Source: Candidatus Acidiferrales bacterium (GTDB lineage: Bacteria; Acidobacteriota; Terriglobia; Acidiferrales; UBA7541). From it: a stretch of DNA of 7,611 bases. This document shows, piece by piece, positions 1-5,963 of the stretch. The DNA lies in NCBI GenBank assembly GCA_030044295.1, contig JASHWB010000118.1:1-7611 (forward strand). Reading direction: 5' to 3'. Position numbers and translations under genes: made by a program. The notes below the pieces were generated by a model that saw only the letters and a program-made list of their open reading frames with translations, searched no databases and was not told the DNA's origin. Numbering within the stretch: position 1 is the first letter of the stretch; every line of letters starts with the position of its first letter.

Positions 1-2
1 AA

Positions 3-1880
3 GTGGCAGTTGTCTTCGTCACGCGCCAGGGATATTGGACTGCGCCATCGCCGCCAGTTTCCTGGACGGCGGCGGGAAACCTAAAGGCGGCCGTTACGAA
101 TATTCCGACCGGCCCGGGCAACGTGGTGCAGCGCTTGTTGGCGTTTACCGCCTCGGGCGGCGCGAGTTTTTATCACGTGCCCGCCGCTATGGTGATCAAC
201 GACAACACCACGACGTCGCTGACCGTCGACTTTAGCGACACGATTCTGCTGTCCGGCACCAGCATGGACTACCTGTTCGGCCAGGTGGAGCTGCCGGCGC
301 AGCTTGGCTCGGCCGCGTACGCGGAACGCATCTTCTGGTGGGGCGAACGCGCCAATATGGATAACTGGCGCAACCTGTCGTTCGATGGAGGCTGGGATGC
401 TTCCGGGAACGGCCGGCCGCTCGGCTGGCAATTGGATCCGACGTTCGGACCAGGAGGCAGCCGCGAACCGGTGGACGCCATCTGGGGCGATGCCTACCGG
501 ATCACGGCCGACGGAGTAACCGTCAGCCGGGGCATGATCGAGCAAAGCGCCACCGTCGATGCAGCCGGGAATCCGCTCTGCGTCAACAATACGGACTACT
601 CCGTCCGCGCGCGCATCGCGCGAAGCGCGAACCTTTCTGCCGGGACGCTGCGGATCCTCGCGTATAGCCCAACAGCGGGGCAGATCGGCGTTGGAATGGC
701 AGTCACCTATCAGCAGGCCACGACCATCTATCAAGAATTTGTGGCGGACCTGTTCCCAGCGCAGGCGTCTTTACCGACGGACTTGCTGCTGCGCGTCTAT
801 GGCGATGGAGTCCCGGCGCCCTCCGGCGAGTCGTTCCTGATCGACTGCATCGAAATATTTCCCACCAACGCGTCTCAGAACCCGTCGCTCGTTCGCGCGT
901 CCGGCACCGACGAGCCGGAGGCTTACGACGGCGTCACGGGCATCATGAGCATCGCCGAAAACAACGGACAGGGGCTGCGGTCCGCTTTCACGCTGCGCAA
1001 CAATTTGTACTTGGTGAAGGAGCGCAGCCTGTACGTCACTGCGACGGACGGCGTCAACGAGCCGGCGCTCTGGCAGGTGGAAGAAGTTTCGAACCAGGTC
1101 GGCACACCCTCCGTTCACGGCGTGGGCATCGGCGAAGAATGGGTGGTGATTGCCGGGCGCACGGGCCTCTATCTTTTCGACGGCAGCGAGCCCGTAAAGC
1201 TCTCGCAAGAAATTCAGCCGACCTGGGACGCGATCAATTGGCAATACGGGCATTTGATTTGGGTTCAGGTGGACACGCGCGAAAAGCGCATCTACGTCGG
1301 AGTCCCGATTGGCTCCGCCACGCAGCCGAATCAGGTGCTAGTGCTCAACTATGCAGAAGGATTCACCGATCCGCTTGTGGCAGCGTTGACCGCCCCTGAG
1401 CGCGGCAGAAAGTGGGCGCCGTGGACGGTTGCCGCAAATTCGTGCGCGCTTGTGGAACGTCCGACGGGCATCACGCAGGTTTTCTTTGGGTCGAACAATT
1501 CCACAGGAAAGGTTTACGCGCTTACCCTCGGCGCTTACTCGGACGATGGCGCTGCGATCAACTCGTTTTATTCGACCGCGTATCTGGCAGCTACCGGCTT
1601 GAGCGGACGCAATCTGTTTGGATATCTCACCGGCTACGTGCAGGGAGCGGGCGCGCTCGCGCTTTCAGCGAGTTTGCCTGGAAACGCGAGCACAATTTCG
1701 TTGGGCGCATGGACTCTTGCCGCGCCCGCTCCGTACGACATGGAGCAATTCACCAACGTCGTGGCGGAGCGCGTTTCCTATCAGTTTGGGACGAACATAG
1801 CCGCTTCGTGGTTCTCCCTTACCAAGCTGGTGCCTTGGGCTAAGCCTGATCCCTTCGCCATCGTGCGCGGCGGGAACTGA
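3..1880 (+). CDS. Phage structural protein, CBM-like plus beta-propeller-like (5' partial)
   Basis: Large beta-rich protein, probably a tail or adsorption component of the virion. Counting from the GTG at 3, residues 1-100 look like FN3-like strands. Residues about 107-288 form a jelly-roll, carbohydrate-binding-like unit opening with ERIFWWGERANMDNW and FDGGW and ending SFLIDCIEIFP. Residues about 300-510 have repeated short strands with turns such as LYLVKERSLY, GRTGLYLFDGSEPVKLS and KRIYVGVPIG, as in beta-propellers. The last 100 residues are again beta-rich. The frame is open to the window edge, there is no ribosome binding site in view, and the protein seems to begin inside a domain, so the true start is probably upstream. 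No catalytic motif or signal peptide is visible. It lies 39 bp before the Hint protein gene. Phage structural origin is inferred from domain style and neighbours; a glycan-binding tail fibre or a neck/tail-hub protein are both possible. Confidence 0.8.
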   Translation: MAVVFVTRQGYWTAPSPPVSWTAAGNLKAAVTNIPTGPGNVVQRLLAFTASGGASFYHVPAAMVINDNTTTSLTVDFSDTILLSGTSMDYLFGQVELPAQLGSAAYAERIFWWGERANMDNWRNLSFDGGWDASGNGRPLGWQLDPTFGPGGSREPVDAIWGDAYRITADGVTVSRGMIEQSATVDAAGNPLCVNNTDYSVRARIARSANLSAGTLRILAYSPTAGQIGVGMAVTYQQATTIYQEFVADLFPAQASLPTDLLLRVYGDGVPAPSGESFLIDCIEIFPTNASQNPSLVRASGTDEPEAYDGVTGIMSIAENNGQGLRSAFTLRNNLYLVKERSLYVTATDGVNEPALWQVEEVSNQVGTPSVHGVGIGEEWVVIAGRTGLYLFDGSEPVKLSQEIQPTWDAINWQYGHLIWVQVDTREKRIYVGVPIGSATQPNQVLVLNYAEGFTDPLVAALTAPERGRKWAPWTVAANSCALVERPTGITQVFFGSNNSTGKVYALTLGAYSDDGAAINSFYSTAYLAATGLSGRNLFGYLTGYVQGAGALALSASLPGNASTISLGAWTLAAPAPYDMEQFTNVVAERVSYQFGTNIAASWFSLTKLVPWAKPDPFAIVRGGN

Positions 1881-1919
1881 CGATCCCAAGGGGGACCATT
1901 CATCGAAGGGCACAGTCAG

Positions 1920-2927
1920 ATGCTAACCGTTCCCCAAATTGAGGCGCTGCGAAAGGCGAATCCGCAGCTCTACGAGGCGCTGCGGCGCGTCGCTGGAGCT
2001 TCGCTCGGCCCCAACCAGGGCTGGAGTCTGGACGATCAGATCGTCGATGGCACCGATTATGCGCGCGTCTCGTCCGGCGCGCTGACGGCGGGGAACATCG
2101 ATCCGTCGAAGTCAGGCGTGCTGATGAAAGGCTCCGTTCCGCCCACGTGGTCCGGCGCGTTCACCTACGTTTCAACTACGTCAGGTCTCACTTGGTCGTG
2201 GTCCGGGTTGAGCGTTTATCGCGCGGACGGAACGTCGACCGCGATTCCGGATGGCTCCGCTGCGATTACGGGCCTGAGCGCCGGCACGACCTACTACTTT
2301 TATCCCTATTGGGACGATGTTGCAGGCGCGATGGGGTGGGTGGGCGGCGCCACCGGCGATCCTGCGTACGCGCAGGCGTCCAAGACGAACACTGCGGCTC
2401 AGCAACAAGCGCTCCAAGGGCGCGTGCCGCTATCGCAAGGCGCAATGGTCGCGGCCACCACGACCAGCGGCACTGGAGGCGGCTCTGGCGGCGGCAGTGG
2501 AAGCTGTCTACGCGCTGGGACGATGGTTCTGACGAAAGAGCGGGGAAGCGTCGCGATTGAGACGTGCACGCCCGGCGAACATCTCCGTTGTCCCGCGGCG
2601 GTGGGCGGGGAGGGATGGACGCGCATCGTGCGGCTCGAAGTCCGCGCCGCAGATACCTTCATCCGGTTGCACTTCTCGAACGGCGAATCGCTCGATGTGA
2701 CGCCGCACCATATCTTTACGCTCGCCGATGGCTCGCCGATGCGCGCCGAGAGGCTCTGTTTGTGCGATGTAATGGTCGGACGATTCGGGCGGGTCACGCT
2801 AAAGAAAATCGAAGCAATCGTAGAGCCGGCGCAGAAAGTAACGGTGAGCTGCGAACCATCGCATCAGTTTTTCGCTGGCTGCCACGCCGCTTCGATCCTG
2901 ACGCACAACTATACGTTTTCATCGTGA
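1920..2927 (+). CDS. FN3-like phage structural protein with C-terminal Hint (intein-like) domain
   Basis: 335 residues. Residues 1-35 are a helical head (LTVPQIEALRKANPQLYEAL). Residues about 65-155 are an FN3-like beta region containing LSVYRADGTSTAIP and GTTYYFYPYWDD. Residues 186-195 are a Gly/Ser linker (GGGSGGGSGS). Residues 196-330 are a Hint domain: Cys196 starts block A (CLRAGTMVLTKERG, then VAIETCTPGEHL), T261-P-H-H264 is the TxxH of block B, and ILTH329-N330 is the terminal His-Asn. Five residues (YTFSS) follow. In this family Cys1 makes a thioester by N-S acyl shift and the terminal Asn cyclises to cut the C-terminal bond; inteins need Cys, Ser or Thr after the Asn, and here it is Tyr. 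That fits an A-type bacterial intein-like domain rather than a splicing intein (inference). The start is set by GAAGGG at 1905-1910, 9 nt before ATG. It is probably a virion protein that self-cleaves. Confidence 0.85.
   Translation: MLTVPQIEALRKANPQLYEALRRVAGASLGPNQGWSLDDQIVDGTDYARVSSGALTAGNIDPSKSGVLMKGSVPPTWSGAFTYVSTTSGLTWSWSGLSVYRADGTSTAIPDGSAAITGLSAGTTYYFYPYWDDVAGAMGWVGGATGDPAYAQASKTNTAAQQQALQGRVPLSQGAMVAATTTSGTGGGSGGGSGSCLRAGTMVLTKERGSVAIETCTPGEHLRCPAAVGGEGWTRIVRLEVRAADTFIRLHFSNGESLDVTPHHIFTLADGSPMRAERLCLCDVMVGRFGRVTLKKIEAIVEPAQKVTVSCEPSHQFFAGCHAASILTHNYTFSS
2505..2909 (+). other. Hint autoprocessing domain (A-type BIL-like) within the 1920-2927 gene
   Basis: The domain spans Cys196 (codon 2505-2507) to Asn330 (codon 2907-2909), about 135 residues, which is the usual size of a Hint domain without a homing endonuclease. 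All expected active-site positions are seen: Cys1, TxxH (T261/H264) and the His-Asn end. No endonuclease insertion is present. The residue after Asn330 is Tyr331, so classical splicing is not expected. It holds seven cysteines (196, 216, 224, 280, 282, 311, 321), many for a domain of this size. Confidence 0.85.
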
Positions 2928-3089
2928 GTGTGCCAGCTTCACGGTACTACCAACTGAAATACTTAGCCGCAGGCGCGCCGTTTTGAGCCTGTCGCGGCGC
3001 GCGACGAATCCGTTCTGCCAACCACTTCGTCCGCCAGCGTTTCGGACGAGAGTCGCATACTCAGAACGGCTAGCCCGCTGTTTGCGGGC
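2923..3089 (+). other. Inverted-repeat-rich gene gap, possible structured RNA
   Basis: The gap between the Hint gene and the next gene (2928-3113) has no supported reading frame but several perfect inverted repeats. CGTGA/TCACG lies at 2923-2927 and 2939-2943. GCGCGCCG/CGGCGCGC lies at 2973-2980 and 2995-3002, with a 14-nt loop. CCGTTCTG/CAGAACGG lies at 3010-3017 and 3062-3069, enclosing a nested stem at 3026-3033 and 3043-3050 (TTCGTCCG/CGGACGAG, one G-U pair). GCCCGC/GCGGGC lies at 3073-3078 and 3084-3089, with loop TGTTT. No T-run follows the last hairpin, so it is not a standard intrinsic terminator. It may be an RNA element, a processing site or an attenuating leader for 3114-3974; chance pairing in GC-rich DNA is possible. 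Confidence 0.35.
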
Positions 3090-3113
3090 GCGCAGCGCAC
3101 ACGTTGCCTTTCG

Positions 3114-3524
3114 ATGAACGCTAAAGCCTACTATCTAACGACGCTCGGCGATTGGCAGCGCCACACTGCGCGTTTCGCCAATTCGCATTGGTTGGCGCTC
3201 GATCAGAACACCGTCGCGGCTCCGAACATTGAGTCCGCGCATGCACACGATTCTTTGGGGCACGAGCCTGTGCTGGTCGCGGCGCCCGGAATTAGCGCTG
3301 CGACACGCATCATTGTCTTAGTCGAAGCCGACGAGGGTGCGCACCTGGCGCTCGACGACGATCCGGCCTTTGAGGCCCTGCCACATACGCTGGCGCAGCG
3401 GCCGATTTCTGCTTCGGTGCAAGCCGCCCTCGCGCCGCTTGGCGTTGCTCCCAGAGCAACCGCGTTCGATGCCGCCGAAGCCGCGGGCCGCGCGCATCCA
3501 CTCTTGCGCTACCGAGTGTTTTGA
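3114..3524 (+). CDS. Hypothetical phage protein (136 aa)
   Basis: I do not recognise this family. It is 136 residues, alanine-rich and soluble, with no signal peptide or membrane segment. The N-terminal part (AYYLTTLGDWQRHTARFANS) is followed by a short beta-like section with the hydrophobic strands PVLVAAPG and ATRIIVLVEADE. The C-terminal third is helical and Ala-rich (SVQAALAPLGVAP, then AFDAAEAAGRAHPLLRYRVF). No Shine-Dalgarno sequence precedes ATG 3114, and the start lies just after a hairpin-rich gap. The next gene begins 6 bp after the stop, so the two are probably translated together. Its place between structural-type genes suggests a small virion or assembly protein; this rests on position only. 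Confidence 0.65.
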   Translation: MNAKAYYLTTLGDWQRHTARFANSHWLALDQNTVAAPNIESAHAHDSLGHEPVLVAAPGISAATRIIVLVEADEGAHLALDDDPAFEALPHTLAQRPISASVQAALAPLGVAPRATAFDAAEAAGRAHPLLRYRVF

Positions 3525-3530
3525 CGCCGG

Positions 3531-3974
3531 ATGATCGTTCGCGAATACACAGCGGCTGATCTAGATGCGTTGCGCGCGATGCACGCGAGCCAGGGCTTCG
3601 ACTATCCATTCCCGGATCTTGCGGACCCGATATTCGTATCGAAGCTGGTGCTTGAAGACGATTCCGGCAAGCCTGTAATGGCTTCGCTCGCGCGCCTCAC
3701 GTGCGAAATGTACTTGCTACTCGATCGGGCGCGCGGCGCCGAGGAGCCGCGGCAGCTTTGCGCCCGGCGCAACAATCCAAAACAGCGGTATGAATGGCTG
3801 CTTGCGCTCCACGCCGCCGGCGAGCGCGACCTGCTCGCGCGCGGACTGGACGATGCCCACGCTTGGCTGGCGCCGCCGATTGCTAGGCGATTTGGACGCC
3901 GCCTTGAAGCCCTCGGCTGGATACGCGACGACTCCTGGACACCTTACTGTCGCCGCCTTGTTGCCGCCATGTAG
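3531..3974 (+). CDS. GNAT-like protein (phage-type), possibly non-catalytic
   Basis: 147 residues. The N terminus IVREYTAADLDALRAMHASQ has the first strand and helix of GNAT N-acetyltransferases, followed by GFDYPFPDL and a strand pair around SKLVLEDDSGKPVMASLARL. The middle and C-terminal parts are helical and end EALGWIRDDSWTPYCRRL, like the closing segment of phage GNAT-like proteins. I do not see the Q/RxxGxG/A acetyl-CoA pyrophosphate-binding motif in the expected place, so catalysis is doubtful. GNAT-like proteins occur in the virion gene clusters of some phages, where their role is poorly known. The start at 3531 is 6 bp after the upstream stop and has no clear Shine-Dalgarno, which suggests translational coupling. 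Alternatives are a degenerate acetyltransferase or a structural protein with a borrowed fold. Confidence 0.65.
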   Translation: MIVREYTAADLDALRAMHASQGFDYPFPDLADPIFVSKLVLEDDSGKPVMASLARLTCEMYLLLDRARGAEEPRQLCARRNNPKQRYEWLLALHAAGERDLLARGLDDAHAWLAPPIARRFGRRLEALGWIRDDSWTPYCRRLVAAM

Positions 3975-4036
3975 AACTCACGCTCGTTGAAATTCCGAAT
4001 CGCAAATCGTCAAGAACGCACGATACGTGCGTCCAC

Positions 4037-4041
4037 GGAGG
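4037..4041 (+). promoter_or_regulatory. Ribosome binding site GGAGG deciding the start at 4047
   Basis: GGAGG lies 5 nt before ATG 4047. The same frame could start earlier, at TTG 3987, but that start has no Shine-Dalgarno and would add a basic 20-residue leader that does not match the Gln-rich protein after it. The site therefore supports 4047. Confidence 0.8.
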
Positions 4042-4046
4042 TTTCT

Positions 4047-4598
4047 ATGTCACGCGGAGCACAGCAGACCACGCGCCAGCTCACGGATCAGCAGCTCGCG
4101 CAGCAAAACCAACTCATCTCGCAATCGAATCAGCAAGACCAGCAGGACCGCGCCCTGATGATGCCGACGATCCAGAGTCTGCTCACCAGCACTGGGTACA
4201 CGCCGCAGCAGCAATCGGCGATCACACAGCAGAGCATGGGCGCGGCAAACACCGCATTCGACTCCCTGAGCCAGCGCGCCGCCAATCGCGCGGCAGCCAC
4301 CAACAACTCCGCCGGTCTCAACGATCTGACTGCCCAACTCGGGCGCGAGAAGGCGCAAACCGACGCAAGCCAGGCGCAGCAAAACCAGATCACGTTTGCC
4401 AATCAGGCGCTCAACGAGCACCTCGCGGGCCTGAGCGCTCTAGGGCAAACGTACGGCATCGACACAAATCTGCTCGGCAAAGCGATGGGAGTGCCGTCGG
4501 AGCTTCTCAGTGTGCGCCAGCGCGCCTCCGGTAGCTCGTCGAGCGGCCTCGGAGGCGTATTTGGCCTCGGGTCTGGGATCGCCTCACTGTTCGGATAG
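4047..4598 (+). CDS. Gln-rich helical phage virion protein, possible DNA-ejection protein
   Basis: 183 residues from the ATG supported by GGAGG. Residues 1-70 are very rich in Gln, Ser and Asn (QQLAQQNQLISQSNQQDQQD). Residues 66-130 are predicted long helix (FDSLSQRAANRAAATNN, then LGREKAQTDASQAQQNQITF). The tail is a Ser run (GSSSSG, 162-167) and a Gly/hydrophobic end GLGGVFGLGSGIASLFG (167-183) that could insert in or lie on a membrane. Helical Ala/Gln-rich proteins with a Gly-rich hydrophobic end, near tail genes, are typical of internal or ejection proteins of short-tailed phages (the T7 gp14 and P22 gp7 kind). I infer that role from composition and position; there is no catalytic motif. 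No signal peptide is seen. A tail-assembly or scaffold protein is the main alternative. Confidence 0.75.
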   Translation: MSRGAQQTTRQLTDQQLAQQNQLISQSNQQDQQDRALMMPTIQSLLTSTGYTPQQQSAITQQSMGAANTAFDSLSQRAANRAAATNNSAGLNDLTAQLGREKAQTDASQAQQNQITFANQALNEHLAGLSALGQTYGIDTNLLGKAMGVPSELLSVRQRASGSSSSGLGGVFGLGSGIASLFG

Positions 4599-4629
4599 TC
4601 GCTTCATTGCGTTACCTTCCTCGGCGTAC

Positions 4630-5106
4630 ATGAGAATCCTTTCCATTCCGGCGATTATCACGGCGATCTTCGTGGCGATTTTCGCGCTGCCCTCGTGCGC
4701 TTTGGCACAGAGCCAGTCCACTTACCTGAGCTGGACTGCCAGCGCTAGCGCCGCTTCGAACCCAGCACTTACCTACAACGTGTACCGCGCATCGCCATGT
4801 TCCGGCACGTTCACAAAGATCAACGCGGCTCCGCTCGACGCGACCAGTTATCTGGACAACCAACCGGCTCCGGGAAGCTACTGCTATGAGGTAACAGCCG
4901 TCCTCAACGGAGTCGAAAGCACGGCATCGAACGTCGCGGGCGCCACCATTCTGCCCCTCCAACAGCAGCCGCAATCCGCGAACCCGTCCGCTCCGCCGGC
5001 GTCCGCAAAAGTAGCCTGTTCGCACGCGGGGGACTTGGTCAATTGGATCCACTGCGTTGCCGGGAAAGCGCGCGCCAAAATCGCGCCGCCGCTGCCGGTC
5101 CGCTAA
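4630..5106 (+). CDS. Secreted fibronectin type III-like protein
   Basis: 158 residues. Residues 1-26 are a clear signal peptide: MRIL, a hydrophobic core (AIITAIFVAIFAL), and an Ala-Leu-Ala site before Gln27. A lipobox reading with Cys23 (LPSC) is weak because Pro sits at -2. Residues about 30-109 are an FN3 domain with STYLSWTASA, TYNVYRAS, ATSYLDNQPAPGSYCYEVTAV and a closing SNVAGATI. Cys57 and Cys85 may pair in the oxidising periplasm. A Pro/Gln/Ser-rich linker (110-125) leads to a C-terminal tail with Cys130 and Cys142 and a basic end. I chose ATG 4630 because the signal peptide begins there; upstream starts in this frame would overlap the previous gene and bury it. No Shine-Dalgarno is visible. 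FN3 domains usually bind proteins or glycans. It sits between virion and lysis-type genes, as accessory cargo would. Confidence 0.75.
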   Translation: MRILSIPAIITAIFVAIFALPSCALAQSQSTYLSWTASASAASNPALTYNVYRASPCSGTFTKINAAPLDATSYLDNQPAPGSYCYEVTAVLNGVESTASNVAGATILPLQQQPQSANPSAPPASAKVACSHAGDLVNWIHCVAGKARAKIAPPLPVR

Positions 5107-5118
5107 GCATTGAAAATC

Positions 5119-5125
5119 GAGGGAG
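5119..5125 (+). promoter_or_regulatory. Ribosome binding site GAGGGAG deciding a TTG start at 5135
   Basis: GAGGGAG lies 9 nt before TTG 5135. It favours this non-ATG start for the LuxR-type gene over the internal GTG 5225-5230 region or ATG 5237, neither of which has a comparable site. Confidence 0.6.
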
Positions 5126-5134
5126 CGAACTCCA

Positions 5135-5515
5135 TTGCCTCGAACGACTGCGCCCAATTCCAAGGATGAAGACAGCAGTGAATTGAGCCCCAAGAGCTCT
5201 GCAAAGCCTGCTGGCGGACGAAGCGCCGTGGCCGTCATGAGCTTTGAAGACGGCGCTCTGAAGATCGAGGTCGCGCTGCGGATTCCAATTCGCGTGAAGC
5301 TGCATGACGTCTGCGTTGCAACGGGAGGAAAGCTCAGCAAGCGCGAGCGGCAAGTGCTGCCACATTTGTTGACAGGGAAGTCCGGCAAGGAAATAGCCAG
5401 AGACCTGGGAATTGCCCCACGCACGGCAAAATTTCACGTGTCCAACATTTTGGCGAAAGCAGGCGTGCAGGATCGCAAGCAGCTGATGGCCCAGTTTATA
5501 CGAGGAGAGAAATAA
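5135..5515 (+). CDS. Orphan LuxR-type HTH transcriptional regulator
   Basis: 126 residues from TTG. Residues about 66-123 form a LuxR/GerE-type helix-turn-helix: KLSKRERQVLPHLLTGKSGKEIARDLGIAPRT, then the recognition helix region AKFHVSNILAKAGVQDRKQL. The Glu-Arg-x-Val-Leu core, KEIA turn and TxKFHVSNIL signature fit the family well. The first 65 residues hold a charged, flexible stretch (Ser, Lys, Pro-rich) and a short beta pair (SFEDGALKIEVALRIPIRV). There is no receiver domain and no autoinducer-binding domain, so the input signal is unknown. The gene lies 28 bp after the FN3 gene and its last codons hold the binding site of the next gene, only 2 bp away. It probably controls phage or envelope genes, perhaps the lysis block behind it (inference). 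An internal start at 5237 would still keep the whole HTH. Confidence 0.85.
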   Translation: MPRTTAPNSKDEDSSELSPKSSAKPAGGRSAVAVMSFEDGALKIEVALRIPIRVKLHDVCVATGGKLSKRERQVLPHLLTGKSGKEIARDLGIAPRTAKFHVSNILAKAGVQDRKQLMAQFIRGEK

Positions 5516-5517
5516 AC

Positions 5518-5781
5518 ATGTGGGAACTCGTGGCGCGGCACAAGGACGACGTGGCGCTGGTCGCGGCTTTTTGGCTGGCTGTACAGGTGGCTGCCGGAAT
5601 GCCGACGCCCCGCGCCAATTCGAGCACCACATACAGGTGGGTGTTTAATGTGGCGCATTCCCTGACGAATTTGCCGCGCCTGCTTGCAACGGCATTTCCT
5701 GAAGTGAGCTGGATTGCAGCATTTTTTGGCCTGGGTCGAAATAGTGCCGGACAAACAACGGGTGGAGGGTCGGTTCAATGA
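5518..5781 (+). CDS. Small membrane protein, holin-like candidate
   Basis: 87 residues. Residues about 11-28 (DVALVAAFWLAVQVAAGM) form one membrane segment; a second, weaker hydrophobic stretch is at about 53-73 (PRLLATAFPEVSWIAAFFGLG). Between them is TTYRWVFNVAHSLTNLPR, a pattern that I associate with small phage membrane proteins. The tail is Gly/Ser-rich. AGGAG at 5503-5507 lies 10 nt before ATG, inside the end of the regulator gene. The stop overlaps the next start as ATGA (5778-5781), so the two are coupled. Its size, membrane segments and place before a DUF5675 gene suggest a lysis role such as holin; no sequence motif proves this. Confidence 0.7.
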   Translation: MWELVARHKDDVALVAAFWLAVQVAAGMPTPRANSSTTYRWVFNVAHSLTNLPRLLATAFPEVSWIAAFFGLGRNSAGQTTGGGSVQ

Positions 5782-5963
5782 GTTGGGACGTCGTCTTTCA
5801 CGTAGGCGATCTGATCGTGCAGTGTGCGATTGCATGGGCCGTAATTCCTGTGGCGCTCCGCGTAATGGCAGTTCTGAAGGACTTCCCGCCCCATCGCCAC
5901 GAAGCGAATGGAACGATTCGTTATCCGTACGGCTTTGAACCGGGACGTACGGAAAAATTGTGA
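5778..5963 (+). CDS. Small membrane protein, phage lysis-block type
   Basis: 61 residues. One strong membrane segment at about 11-33 (DLIVQCAIAWAVIPVALRVMAVL) is followed by a cytoplasmic-looking tail KDFPPHRHEANGTIRYPYGFEPGR. The PPHRH...IRYPYGFEP tail looks conserved and resembles small phage proteins I have seen beside holins, but I have no family name. GGAGGG at 5764-5769 lies 8 nt before ATG. The start overlaps the previous stop and the stop overlaps the next start (GTGA, 5960-5963). It is probably a partner of the 5518-5781 protein, as holin/antiholin pairs are, but this is inference. Confidence 0.7.
   Translation: MSWDVVFHVGDLIVQCAIAWAVIPVALRVMAVLKDFPPHRHEANGTIRYPYGFEPGRTEKL

Noticed and set aside
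81..734. Long - strand open frame (217 codons) opposite the structural gene
   Set aside because: It is basic, low-complexity sequence opposite a well-formed domain, with no recognisable motif; typical of GC-rich antisense frames.
2564..2986. + strand 140-codon frame inside and past the Hint domain
   Set aside because: It is Arg-rich and out of frame with the Hint motifs; no ribosome binding site.
2928..3024. tRNA-like sequence on either strand: a D-arm-like GTATTTCAGTTGGTAGTAC on the - strand and a 3'-end-like CGAATCC...GCCAACCA on the + strand
   Set aside because: Neither strand gives a full cloverleaf. The + strand T-arm does not pair, and the - strand has an oversized anticodon loop and no TTCRANY T-loop.
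3073..3089. Intrinsic terminator hairpin
   Set aside because: The GC stem is perfect, but no T-run follows it.
3987..4046. TTG 3987 as start of the Gln-rich protein
   Set aside because: It has no Shine-Dalgarno, whereas ATG 4047 has GGAGG at ideal spacing.
5369..5396. TTGACA followed 17 nt later by AATAGC as a promoter
   Set aside because: It lies within the HTH coding sequence and the -10 match is poor.
4612..5424. Long - strand open frame (270 codons)
   Set aside because: It runs opposite the FN3 and LuxR-type genes, whose domains are clear, and its own sequence is Arg/Ser-rich with no domain.
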